The notes under the pieces: generated by a model
Databases searched by the model: none
What the model was told of the DNA's origin: nothing
The model's input: the letters and a program-made list of their open reading frames with translations, nothing else
Shown here: piece after piece, positions 1 through 5,870 of the stretch
Layout: each line of letters begins with the position of its first letter
How positions within the stretch are numbered: position 1 is the first letter of the stretch
Source of the DNA: Deltaproteobacteria bacterium
GTDB taxonomy: Bacteria > Desulfobacterota > Deferrimicrobia > Deferrimicrobiales > Deferrimicrobiaceae
Length of the DNA stretch: 11,345 nucleotides
Direction of reading: 5' to 3'
Assembly (NCBI GenBank): GCA_021802685.1
Contig: JAJZRM010000049.1
Coordinates: forward strand, 1 to 11,345
Program-made: the position numbers and the translations under genes

Positions 1-857
1 TCGGCCGTGACCTGTGTGCGGATCTTTCCGCCCAGCACCATGGTCGGGCGGATCCGCAGGATGATTCCGTAGGTCTTCCATTCCACGGTTCGGGTTTCCG
101 GCGTGATGATCACGATCGGTATCTCCCCGCCCGCGAGAAACGTGGCTTCCTCCCCGCTTTCGCACGCCAGCCGGGGATTGGTGAGGATCCGCGCTTTTCC
201 GTCCGCCATCAACATGTTCAGACGGGTTTCGAAATCGGTTCCCACGGAGACCGTCCTGCCGGTTTCCGTCGCCGCGCCGAACGTCGCTTTGAACGGGAGG
301 ACATCCGGCCAGCGCACCCCCAGTTGCGCGGATTCCCCCCGGCTGATCTCGATGATCTTCAGGTCGTACTGGAGCAAGGTCCTCTTCTCCTCGGGGAGGG
401 ACAGCCGGAGATGGACCCCGGGATGCGCGCGCGCGTAATCCTCGAGCATCTTTTTTTCCGCCGGCGTGGCGACAGGGCCGCTGATGATCGTGGAGCTTCC
501 GGCCTCGGTGACGGTGAGGCCGGGGATCGTTCCGGCGAAGAGCCGGGCATCCTCCGCCGCGGAACAATTCCGTGAACGAACCTCCACATGCCATTCGGTG
601 CGTATCCCGTTCTCCCAGAGGACGAGATCGGTTTCTCCTTCCTTTTTCCCCACGATCAGGATCCCGTCCCCCTTGGTGAGGGGCTGGGCCTCCAGGATCT
701 CGGGGTTCCCCACGGAAAGGCGAGACACCCCTTTCCGGTCGAGGATCTTCTGAAAACCCGGGCGGACATGGATCGCTTCAACGGCGGGGGATTCGACGCG
801 ATCCACGGAGGAAAGGAGCGCCAGGGCGCATGCCGCGATGAGAAATGGGTTTCTCAC
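1..857 (-). CDS. cpaC: Tad/Flp pilus outer-membrane secretin CpaC/RcpA (5' part; runs off left edge)
   Basis: The outer-membrane secretin through which the Flp pilus leaves the cell. Only the first 285 codons are present; the frame is open to the left edge. Start is a GTG at 857 that overlaps the cpaB stop as GTGA, typical of translational coupling. Residues 1-18 form a signal peptide (MRNPFLIAACALALLSS). Residues about 28-95 match the pilus-secretin N-terminal domain, with the signature SVGNPEILEAQPL at 48-60 followed by an ILIVGKKEGETDLVLW stretch. Residues about 97-160 look like a BON-type domain. The secretin family core begins near 165 and includes RILTNPRLACESGEEATFLA (223-242), GGEIPIV and the VEWKTYGIILRIRP strand (258-271), which are hallmark secretin positions. 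The C-terminal part of the beta-barrel domain is missing because of the window edge, not a lesion. It is the last visible gene of the pilus operon, directly after cpaB as in most tad loci. Confidence 0.93.
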   Translation of the reverse strand, partial: MRNPFLIAACALALLSSVDRVESPAVEAIHVRPGFQKILDRKGVSRLSVGNPEILEAQPLTKGDGILIVGKKEGETDLVLWENGIRTEWHVEVRSRNCSAAEDARLFAGTIPGLTVTEAGSSTIISGPVATPAEKKMLEDYARAHPGVHLRLSLPEEKRTLLQYDLKIIEISRGESAQLGVRWPDVLPFKATFGAATETGRTVSVGTDFETRLNMLMADGKARILTNPRLACESGEEATFLAGGEIPIVIITPETRTVEWKTYGIILRIRPTMVLGGKIRTQVTA

Positions 858-1660
858 AGATGGGCCGCGGCTCCCGCCTGCCGAAGCGGGACCCTTACGC
901 CGCCTTTCCATATTTCCACCGGGAGGATCCCGGACCGGTTTGCCGCCCGGCGGTTCGAGAAGCAACCGTTGTCGTCGGGGTTCCGAAGGAACCAGTGAAG
1001 CTTTCCCGCTCCGATCGACGCGGCAAGCCTTGCGCCCTCCTCCGGGGTGACCATGAGGGTCACCGTTGCCGTGTCCGCCGCGTCCGTAGGACGCGCCAAC
1101 CGGTCATGGTGGCGGTCAACCGCGATCACCGGGATGTCGCGGATCCAAGTGGAGGAAGCGATTTCCTGCCGCAACGCGAGAAGGTCCACCCGGTCCCCCG
1201 GTTGCAGCAGCCCGGAGAAGGACGACGTCGTGTCCACGCTCAGCGTGAGGGCCCTCCTTCCCGCCTGGACCGTTTTCGAAAAGGCCTCCACCTCGTACGG
1301 TTCCTCCACGTCGGTCCACAGGATCGGTTCGCCGGAACCGATCGGGTTTTTCGCACGCGCACCGAGGAGCAGTTCGAAATCCTTGGCCGGTACGTTCCGC
1401 TGTCCCGTCCCGGAGGCGGGAACGGGCTTTTTCGCCAGGTTCCTGACGTTGAACTCTTCCCCCGCCGGGATCAAGACCGAAGCGACGACCACTTCCACCG
1501 GGTTCGCCTGCCGCCGGATGTCCGTCTCCACCATGGAGATCCTTTTCCAGGCCACCGCCAGCGCGATGCCCGTGAGAAGCACCCCGATGCCCAGGGGGAG
1601 CAGCTCCGCCGCCTTACCGGTCCAATTTGCGCACGATAAGGAACGTGCCTTCCGTTTCAT
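854..1660 (-). CDS. cpaB: Flp pilus assembly protein CpaB/RcpC
   Basis: Periplasmic, inner-membrane-anchored pilus assembly factor that works with the CpaC secretin. With the ATG at 1660 it is 268 residues, a normal family length. An N-terminal membrane segment lies at about 19-38. A SAF domain follows (about 55-115: VEVVVASVLIPAGEEF, then NVRNLA and GEPILWTDV), then the RcpC/CpaB core (AGRRALTLSVDT at 133-144 and LLQPGDRVDLLA at 151-162), which is the most diagnostic part. The start is uncertain: the ATG overlaps the previous gene by 47 bases and has no good Shine-Dalgarno. A GTG at codon 27 or a CTG at codon 20 (after AAGGCGGCGGAG) would start closer to the membrane segment. The gene sits between an unidentified anchored protein and the secretin, and its TGA overlaps the cpaC GTG. 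The C-terminus is basic and carries one Cys (C233). Confidence 0.9.
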   Translation of the reverse strand: MKRKARSLSCANWTGKAAELLPLGIGVLLTGIALAVAWKRISMVETDIRRQANPVEVVVASVLIPAGEEFNVRNLAKKPVPASGTGQRNVPAKDFELLLGARAKNPIGSGEPILWTDVEEPYEVEAFSKTVQAGRRALTLSVDTTSSFSGLLQPGDRVDLLALRQEIASSTWIRDIPVIAVDRHHDRLARPTDAADTATVTLMVTPEEGARLAASIGAGKLHWFLRNPDDNGCFSNRRAANRSGILPVEIWKGGVRVPLRQAGAAAHL

Positions 1661-2183
1661 CCAGGAAAACAACGGCGGTCTCCTTTCCCCGGGTCGACTC
1701 CAGCATGCGCGGCAACCGGGCGCCCCCTCCCGTGGAGACGGGCGTCCATCCCTTTGCCGCCAGCCGGGATCGAATCGAATCGCCCGTGTGCTCCATCCTT
1801 CCGATAACCAGCTCGACCGTTCGGTCACCCTCGTCCTTGCGGACGGTGTGTTCCGCCTTCAGTTCCGAAGGGACATCCGGCGGGTCCACCCGGCGTTGTT
1901 CCGGTGATCCTGCGAGTTTTGCGGAAAACGCGGGATGCGGATTCCGGGATCCTGCAGGGATCTCGATGGCATCGGGCGGTTGCACCCCCAGCCTCGCCAG
2001 TTCGCGGCGCAGGAGCGTGGCGTCTCCGTCGGCGGATTCATCCGCGAAGAACGACATTCCGTCGATGGTAACGCCGATGGGAAGGGAAGCGGCCTTCCGG
2101 AGGGCGGCGACTTTTCCGGCGCCGAACAGCGAGAGAAGCAGCACGAATCCGGCGGAAAGGACGAGCGGAACTTTGTGTTTCAT
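1614..2183 (-). CDS. Membrane-anchored protein of unknown function in the Tad pilus operon
   Basis: Not recognised as a named family. A 189-residue protein begins with an ATG overlapping the stop of the upstream tadE-like gene by 4 bases (ATGA), so it is translationally coupled. Residues 5-24 form a single hydrophobic segment (VPLVLSAGFVLLLSLFGAGK) without a lipobox or a clear signal-peptidase site, consistent with an N-terminal anchor and a periplasmic body. Residues about 32-75 contain GVTIDGMSFFADESADGD and an Arg/Leu-rich helix. Residues 80-122 are polar and probably flexible. Residues about 123-189 look like a compact alpha/beta fold (VELVIGRMEHTGDSIRSRLA, then AVVFLDETEGTFLIVRKL). It precedes cpaB in an uninterrupted pilus operon, so a structural or assembly role near the secretin is the natural guess; this is inference from position only. 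Confidence 0.82.
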   Translation of the reverse strand: MKHKVPLVLSAGFVLLLSLFGAGKVAALRKAASLPIGVTIDGMSFFADESADGDATLLRRELARLGVQPPDAIEIPAGSRNPHPAFSAKLAGSPEQRRVDPPDVPSELKAEHTVRKDEGDRTVELVIGRMEHTGDSIRSRLAAKGWTPVSTGGGARLPRMLESTRGKETAVVFLDETEGTFLIVRKLDR

Positions 2184-2656
2184 CGGAGAGCTCCCGTCAA
2201 CAGGATTCCGCTGACGGTGCGCCGGATCGTCGATCCGGACCTCGTGCCTTTCCCCCAGCAGTCCACGGACCCTTCCGCATTGCGACGGGCGTCGTGCCGC
2301 GGCAGGTCGATGAATCCACCCACCGGATCCTTCGGGCAGGAAACTTCCACGGAAGCGACGGTCCTTCCGGCCATGCCGCGAAACAGCGGGAACTGTTCGG
2401 CCAGGGGACCGTTTCGGACGTTGAATCGAACCGCGTTGTCGGAGGGATGGATCGTCCGGGCAAGCCTGGATCCGATGGACGGCAGGTTCCTGCCGGTCCG
2501 AAGGAGGTGCGCGTGAGCGGCCGATTCGGTGGAACCGGACAGGGATAGTTGGCGATACGACCAGTACCCCCCCGCAAGGAGGACTAGCAGCAGGGGGAGC
2601 ATGAGAACCGTTTCCACGACGGATTGGCCACGGCGGGAGTCACTATTTCGCGTCAT
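2180..2656 (-). CDS. TadE-like minor pseudopilin (second copy)
   Basis: A 158-residue TadE-family pseudopilin. The N-terminus, MTRNSDSRRGQSVVETVLML, has the prepilin-peptidase pattern: basic leader, Gly10, then Gln-Ser-Val-Val-Glu with the conserved Glu at +5 of the mature protein, followed by a membrane segment at about 17-35. Cleavage is expected after G10. The rest (about 40-158) would be extracytoplasmic and has two Cys (C107, C133) that could form a disulfide. The start is well supported by AAGGAGGG four bases upstream; the ATG overlaps the preceding gene's stop by 14 bases. TadE-like proteins are minor pseudopilins needed for Flp pilus assembly. This operon has two TadE-like genes flanking a TadG-like one, and this copy keeps the Glu that the other lacks. 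Confidence 0.87.
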   Translation of the reverse strand: MTRNSDSRRGQSVVETVLMLPLLLVLLAGGYWSYRQLSLSGSTESAAHAHLLRTGRNLPSIGSRLARTIHPSDNAVRFNVRNGPLAEQFPLFRGMAGRTVASVEVSCPKDPVGGFIDLPRHDARRNAEGSVDCWGKGTRSGSTIRRTVSGILLTGALR

Positions 2657-3563
2657 CGTTCCCTCCTTCGGTCACCCGGGATTTCCAGGTCATTTCGGCG
2701 GAACCTCCGCCGTACGGCTCCGCCTGCGAATCCGTGAACACCCGTTTCTTCCCGCCGAGCGGAAGGAACGGGATCGGCAGATCGGGCACCGCCTGGCTTC
2801 CCGCGAACCGGACGTGCTGCCGCTCCTTGAAATCCTTCTCCGGAACCAGCATGCGGATCGGGCCTTTTGCGTTGCCTATGAGCGCCTTCAACACGGCTTC
2901 CAGGAGGGAAACGACCGTTTTTACGGCGCCTTTCAGGATCCGGTTCCTTTTCAAACGGTTCAGTGCCCCCGAGATCGGCGCAACGGCTTCCACAAGGTAC
3001 ATCGGCGGTCCGGGTTCCAGGTGGAGTTCCAGTGTGTTCCTGCCGTCGTGCGGTCCTGCCGGGTTCAAGGGGAACAGGACTCCGGAGACGTTGCGTTTGC
3101 TGGACAGCGCCGCGGTGTCCCCGAGGACGATGTACGGGGTTGCCTCCCGTATCTTTTCGCTCCACGCGACGAGCTGGTGCGCCGTATCCCAATAACCCGA
3201 GATCAGGCGGCGGGCGTACCTCGTATATGCGACGAACACCGGCATGCCGACCCCGAACGCCGCCGCGACGGCCAGCGCGGCCCATATGACACTGATCCAT
3301 CGGATCACCCGGATGCACTGGAGCACTCCGTCGTTCAAGGCCGCGATCATGTTCAGGCCCCGGGCCTCCCATGTCGCGGCGTTCAGTGCGATCGCATCCA
3401 CCGCGTTCGTGCAGGTCACCCTTGCGACCGATAGATTGGCGATGTGGATCGATGCGAAGACCAGCGCGAGCAGCGTCCCGGCGACGACCAGGAAGAGGAC
3501 GGTCGCCTGCCCGCGGTTTCCTACGCGGGCCTGCAGGGCTTGTCGGGCGAAATATCCGATCAT
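2643..3563 (-). CDS. TadG-like Flp pilus-assembly protein
   Basis: A 306-residue protein that resembles the putative Flp pilus-assembly TadE/G-like family. The N-terminus has a basic leader ending in NRGQATVLFLVV (16-27) and a membrane segment at about 20-44. ARVTCTNAVDAIALNAATWE (47-66) is the typical helix after the membrane segment in TadG-like proteins (N-terminal anchored, A/D/N-rich). A second hydrophobic stretch lies at about 89-112. The C-terminal half is polar, with Pro/Gly-rich segments (residues 166-190 and 260-292) and no von Willebrand A domain of the longer classical TadG. The ATG follows the upstream TAG after one base, with GGTGGAA upstream as a weak ribosome site. The +5 Glu of prepilins is absent (GQATVL), so pilin-type processing is doubtful. 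It sits between two TadE-like genes, consistent with a minor structural or assembly component. Confidence 0.82.
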   Translation of the reverse strand: MIGYFARQALQARVGNRGQATVLFLVVAGTLLALVFASIHIANLSVARVTCTNAVDAIALNAATWEARGLNMIAALNDGVLQCIRVIRWISVIWAALAVAAAFGVGMPVFVAYTRYARRLISGYWDTAHQLVAWSEKIREATPYIVLGDTAALSSKRNVSGVLFPLNPAGPHDGRNTLELHLEPGPPMYLVEAVAPISGALNRLKRNRILKGAVKTVVSLLEAVLKALIGNAKGPIRMLVPEKDFKERQHVRFAGSQAVPDLPIPFLPLGGKKRVFTDSQAEPYGGGSAEMTWKSRVTEGGNDDAK

Positions 3564-3564
3564 G

Positions 3565-4038
3565 CTATTCCACCGTCACCCATCGGGTGGACTGCAGCAT
3601 CAGGTAGTACCTGTTTCCGACCTGCATCTTCCTCCCCGGCGACAGGGAGTAGAGGATCCGGTCGATCCACGGGACGATCAGCTCCACCCCATGGGTCAAC
3701 CGGACGCACAGCGCGTCGCCGGCGGTCGCCCGATCGGCTCGTCTATCGTCGTTCCGGGTCACATCGAGAGTGGTCATCGCAACGGAACCGAGCGACCCCC
3801 CCGGACGGTTTCGACACATGCGATACGCTTCCAGGAACGCCGTCTCCCGGGCTTTCCGGAGGTCGGTGCGGGCGATCAGCGCGACCTTTCTCGCAGCGTG
3901 ATGCGCCGCGGTATCGACCACCCCCTTGCTCATCCACAGAAGGGAAAACTGAACGATCGCCATGATGAAAAGAAGCAGCGGAACGCCCGCCAGGAGGAAT
4001 CCGGTCATGGCCGTTCCCCGTTCATTTGGAGCCGGCAT
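3565..4038 (-). CDS. TadE-like pseudopilin lacking the +5 glutamate
   Basis: A 157-residue TadE-like protein. Start chosen as the ATG at 4038 (MPAPNERGTAMTGFLLAG), because the NERG leader belongs to the family pattern. This overlaps the pilin stop by 17 bases and has no strong Shine-Dalgarno. An internal ATG at 4008 has GGGGA upstream but would delete the leader. The hydrophobic segment is about 12-35, followed by KGVVDTAAHHAARKVAL (38-54), the usual A/R-rich helix of TadE proteins. Two Cys (C75 and C111) may pair. At the expected processing point the mature sequence reads T-A-M-T-G, so the usual Glu at +5 is replaced by Gly. This is odd for a prepilin-peptidase substrate and suggests altered processing or assembly. 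It is the second gene of the pilus operon, directly after flp. Confidence 0.82.
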   Translation of the reverse strand: MPAPNERGTAMTGFLLAGVPLLLFIMAIVQFSLLWMSKGVVDTAAHHAARKVALIARTDLRKARETAFLEAYRMCRNRPGGSLGSVAMTTLDVTRNDDRRADRATAGDALCVRLTHGVELIVPWIDRILYSLSPGRKMQVGNRYYLMLQSTRWVTVE

Positions 4039-4267
4039 AGTTGGAGAGGTTCTTCTGGTTCGCTTCCGCACCGGCTTCGGCCTTGAGGGATTTCACTTTC
4101 GAATCCGCGCTGCCGGACATGGCCGACACGATGGTGTGGAACTGGTTCCGTAACTGATTGCCGAAGATGTTCACGATGCCGATGGCCGCGATCGCCACGA
4201 GCGCCACGATGATGATGTACTCCGTGAGCCCCTGCCCCTTGCGATTTTTCCGGGATTTCGTTTTCAT
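4022..4267 (-). CDS. flp: Flp-type pilin (major subunit of the Tad pilus)
   Basis: An 81-residue Flp-family prepilin. The leader MKTKSRKNRKG is strongly basic and is followed by QGLTEYIIIVALVAIAAIG, with Glu and Tyr at +5 and +6 of the mature chain, the hallmark pair of Flp pilins. Cleavage by a prepilin peptidase is expected after G11. The hydrophobic segment runs to about residue 35 and the remaining tail (NQLRNQFHTIVSAMSG and a charged, Ala/Lys-rich end) is short, as usual. The ATG at 4267 is preferred because AAGGAGG lies 8 bases upstream (4276-4282); an earlier in-frame ATG would lie on that ribosome site. It is the first gene of the pilus operon and lies 30 bases downstream of the predicted start of a sigma-54 promoter, directly after the divergent-free gap following the activator gene. 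Confidence 0.95.
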   Translation of the reverse strand: MKTKSRKNRKGQGLTEYIIIVALVAIAAIGIVNIFGNQLRNQFHTIVSAMSGSADSKVKSLKAEAGAEANQKNLSNYAGSK

Positions 4268-4282
4268 CCTTTTAGCCTCCTT
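4268..4282 (-). promoter_or_regulatory. Strong ribosome-binding site of the pilin gene
   Basis: AAGGAGG at 4276-4282 on the minus strand, then eight bases to the ATG at 4267. It fixes the start codon of flp and excludes the upstream ATG. Confidence 0.8.
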
Positions 4283-4307
4283 CATCGGGTTGGATGACGG
4301 AGGGAGG

Positions 4308-4323
4308 AGCAAGGAGGGTGCCG
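4308..4323 (-). promoter_or_regulatory. Sigma-54 (-24/-12) promoter of the pilus operon
   Basis: Minus strand reads CGGCACCCTCCTTGCT against the sigma-54 consensus TGGCAC-N5-TTGCW; only the first base differs. The invariant GG (4322-4321) and GC (4310-4309) have the exact 12-base spacing. The predicted transcription start is near 4297, giving a 30-base leader that holds the AAGGAGG ribosome site. The neighbouring upstream gene encodes a sigma-54 activator, which supports the call. Confidence 0.75.
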
Positions 4324-4336
4324 GGAGCGGTCCCGG
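4321..4336. repeat. Inverted repeat overlapping the -24 element of the pilin promoter
   Basis: CCGGGA-GCGG-TCCCGG, a perfect 6-base inverted repeat with a 4-base loop. It covers the GG of the -24 element. It is not followed by a T tract on the minus strand, so it is not a convincing terminator. It may be a protein-binding palindrome or chance in GC-rich DNA. Confidence 0.4.
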
Positions 4337-4414
4337 GGGGCGGGATGAAAAAAGCCGTTGAATGGGATGATTAGGGAAGGGAAAGGGAAGGGGGAACGAC
4401 AGGTGGTATTAAAG

Positions 4415-4431
4415 GGTCCGGGTTCCGGACC
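4415..4431 (-). terminator. Hairpin downstream of the activator gene; weak terminator or activator-binding palindrome
   Basis: Minus strand GGTCCGG-AAC-CCGGACC followed by CTTTAAT, starting 11 bases after the activator stop codon. The 7-base GC stem is perfect, but the T run is only three bases, so termination would be partial at best. Its centre is about 126 bases upstream of the predicted pilin transcription start, which is also where a sigma-54 activator would be expected to bind. The sequence does not decide between the two roles. Confidence 0.45.
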
Positions 4432-4441
4432 AACGGTCTTG

Positions 4442-5821
4442 TTACCGGTCGGTCTCCTGGTTGCGGATCCCGTACCGCTTCATCTTCTCGAACAGCGTGG
4501 ACTTGGCGATCCCGAGCGTGCGGGCCGTCCGGGTCTTGTTCCCGCCCTGGCGACCGAGTTCCGAGAGGATGTTGGCGCGCTCGGCCTGCTCCCAGCGCGA
4601 CAGCCCCGCGCAGGCACTGCAATCGGATGCCGCCTTCGCCGGGTCGCGCAGGAAGGAGAAGTCGGCCGCGCAAAGTTCGGCGCCGTCGGCCATCACCACG
4701 GCGCGCTGGATCGCGTTGCGCAGCTCCCGCACGTTGCCGGGCCAATCGTGAGTGGCGAGCGCGTCGATGGCGGCGGGGGAGAGCGCCGGGAGCGGGCGGT
4801 TCGAGCGGGCGGCCAGGCCCGCAAGGAAAAAGCGCGCGATCGGGGCGATGTCCTCCCGGCGGTCGCGGAGCGGGGGAACCGCGACGGTGATGGCCCCTAC
4901 GCGGAAGTAGAGGTCTTCCCGGAAGGTTTTTTTCGCGACCTCTTCCTTGAGGTTCCGGTTCGTTGCCGCCAGGACGCGCGCGTCGGCGGGGAGCGTCTCG
5001 TTCCCCCCGACCCGCTTGATCTCCTTTTGCTCCAGGGCGCGTAAAAGTTTCGGTTGAAGTGTGTACGGCAACTCTCCGATTTCATCAAGGAATATTGTTC
5101 CGTTATGGGCCATTTCGAAGGCGCCTCTCCGCTGCGCCGTCGCTCCGGTGAAGGCGCCCCTTTCGTGTCCGAACAGCTCGCTTTCGATCAGTTCAGGGGA
5201 GATCGCCCCGCAGTTGACGACGACGAACGGGCGATCGCGGCGGTCCGAAGCGTCGTGGAGGCCGCGCGCCACCAGCTCTTTCCCGCTGCCGGTTTCCCCT
5301 TCGATCAGGACCGCCGCATCGGAAGCGCCCACGCGGCGGACCGTTTCGGACAGCTTCCGGACGGCAGGACCGGTTCCCACCAGCCCGAACGGCGCGTCGA
5401 CGCAGATGCGGGGAACGGAGGAACGTTTGGCGCCGGGAGTCGGCAGGGGCGCCGCGGCGGCGGAACCACCCGGAACGGGAGCGACGGTAGGTTCTTCGCC
5501 CGAAGAGGTGGCGGGACCGCACTGAAGGAAATGGATCCGGTACGGGCCCACCTGGAATGTCCGGCCGTCATCCAGGGGAATCTGCGTCACGGGGTTCCCG
5601 TCGGCGTGCGTGCCGTTCCGGCTGCCGAGATCCGCCAGGAAATACCGGTTGCCGACGCGGTAGACCCGCGCATGCTGCCGCGAAACCGACGGGTCGGGAA
5701 GCTGGAGGTCGGCGTCTCGCCCCCGGCCGATCCGGATTTCCCGCAGCCCCAGCCGGATTTCAACCGTCATCCCGTTCGAGATGGAAACGGATAACTTCGC
5801 TCCCGGGTCAGCCTGGATCAT
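4442..5821 (-). CDS. FHA-domain sigma-54-dependent transcriptional activator (FHA-AAA+-Fis)
   Basis: A 459-residue bacterial enhancer-binding protein. It has an N-terminal FHA domain (about 20-100: IGR at 31-33, SRQHA at 47-51, GSRNGT at 66-71), which binds phosphothreonine. A Pro/Ala-rich linker (105-135) leads to a complete AAA+ domain: Walker A GETGSGKE at 175-182, the sigma-54 contact loop GAFTGA at 222-227, Walker B GTIFLDEIGE at 241-250, FREDLYFR at 300-307 and WPGNVREL at 360-367. A Fis-type helix-turn-helix (NKTRTARTLGIAKSTLFEKM, 428-447) ends the protein. There is no receiver domain, so the input is probably phosphothreonine binding through Ser/Thr kinase signalling, not a two-component phosphorelay. 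Start ATG has AGGAGGG three bases upstream. A sigma-54 promoter match precedes the gene and another precedes the pilin gene downstream, so the likely targets are itself and the pilus operon. Confidence 0.95.
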   Translation of the reverse strand: MIQADPGAKLSVSISNGMTVEIRLGLREIRIGRGRDADLQLPDPSVSRQHARVYRVGNRYFLADLGSRNGTHADGNPVTQIPLDDGRTFQVGPYRIHFLQCGPATSSGEEPTVAPVPGGSAAAAPLPTPGAKRSSVPRICVDAPFGLVGTGPAVRKLSETVRRVGASDAAVLIEGETGSGKELVARGLHDASDRRDRPFVVVNCGAISPELIESELFGHERGAFTGATAQRRGAFEMAHNGTIFLDEIGELPYTLQPKLLRALEQKEIKRVGGNETLPADARVLAATNRNLKEEVAKKTFREDLYFRVGAITVAVPPLRDRREDIAPIARFFLAGLAARSNRPLPALSPAAIDALATHDWPGNVRELRNAIQRAVVMADGAELCAADFSFLRDPAKAASDCSACAGLSRWEQAERANILSELGRQGGNKTRTARTLGIAKSTLFEKMKRYGIRNQETDR

Positions 5822-5838
5822 CGTCCCTCCTGGATGGT

Positions 5839-5860
5839 CCGCTTCTTAAGTAGCAAGCGG
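5839..5860. repeat. Short inverted repeat at the activator gene promoter
   Basis: CCGCTT at 5839-5844 and AAGCGG at 5855-5860, separated by 10 bases. It spans the -12 element and predicted start of the sigma-54 promoter. No T tract follows on the minus strand, so it is not a terminator. Confidence 0.35.
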
Positions 5861-5867
5861 GATGCCA
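5852..5867 (-). promoter_or_regulatory. Sigma-54 (-24/-12) promoter of the activator gene
   Basis: Minus strand TGGCATCCCGCTTGCT matches TGGCAC-N5-TTGCW at all but one of the specified positions, with GG and GC at exact spacing. The predicted start is near 5841, a 20-base leader including the AGGAGGG ribosome site. It lies in the 49-base gap just after the stop codon of the upstream secreted-protein gene. A sigma-54 promoter on a sigma-54 activator's own gene implies positive autoregulation. Confidence 0.72.
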
Positions 5868-5870
5868 TCC

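Noticed and set aside
4374..4396. Purine-rich GGGAAGGGAAAGGGAAGGGG tract as a tandem repeat element
   Set aside because: It is short and imperfect, has no other copy seen in the window, and is not clearly functional; it may only be compositional.
5839..5860. Terminator between the secreted-protein gene and the activator gene
   Set aside because: The 6-base stem has a 10-base loop and no T run follows in the direction of transcription.
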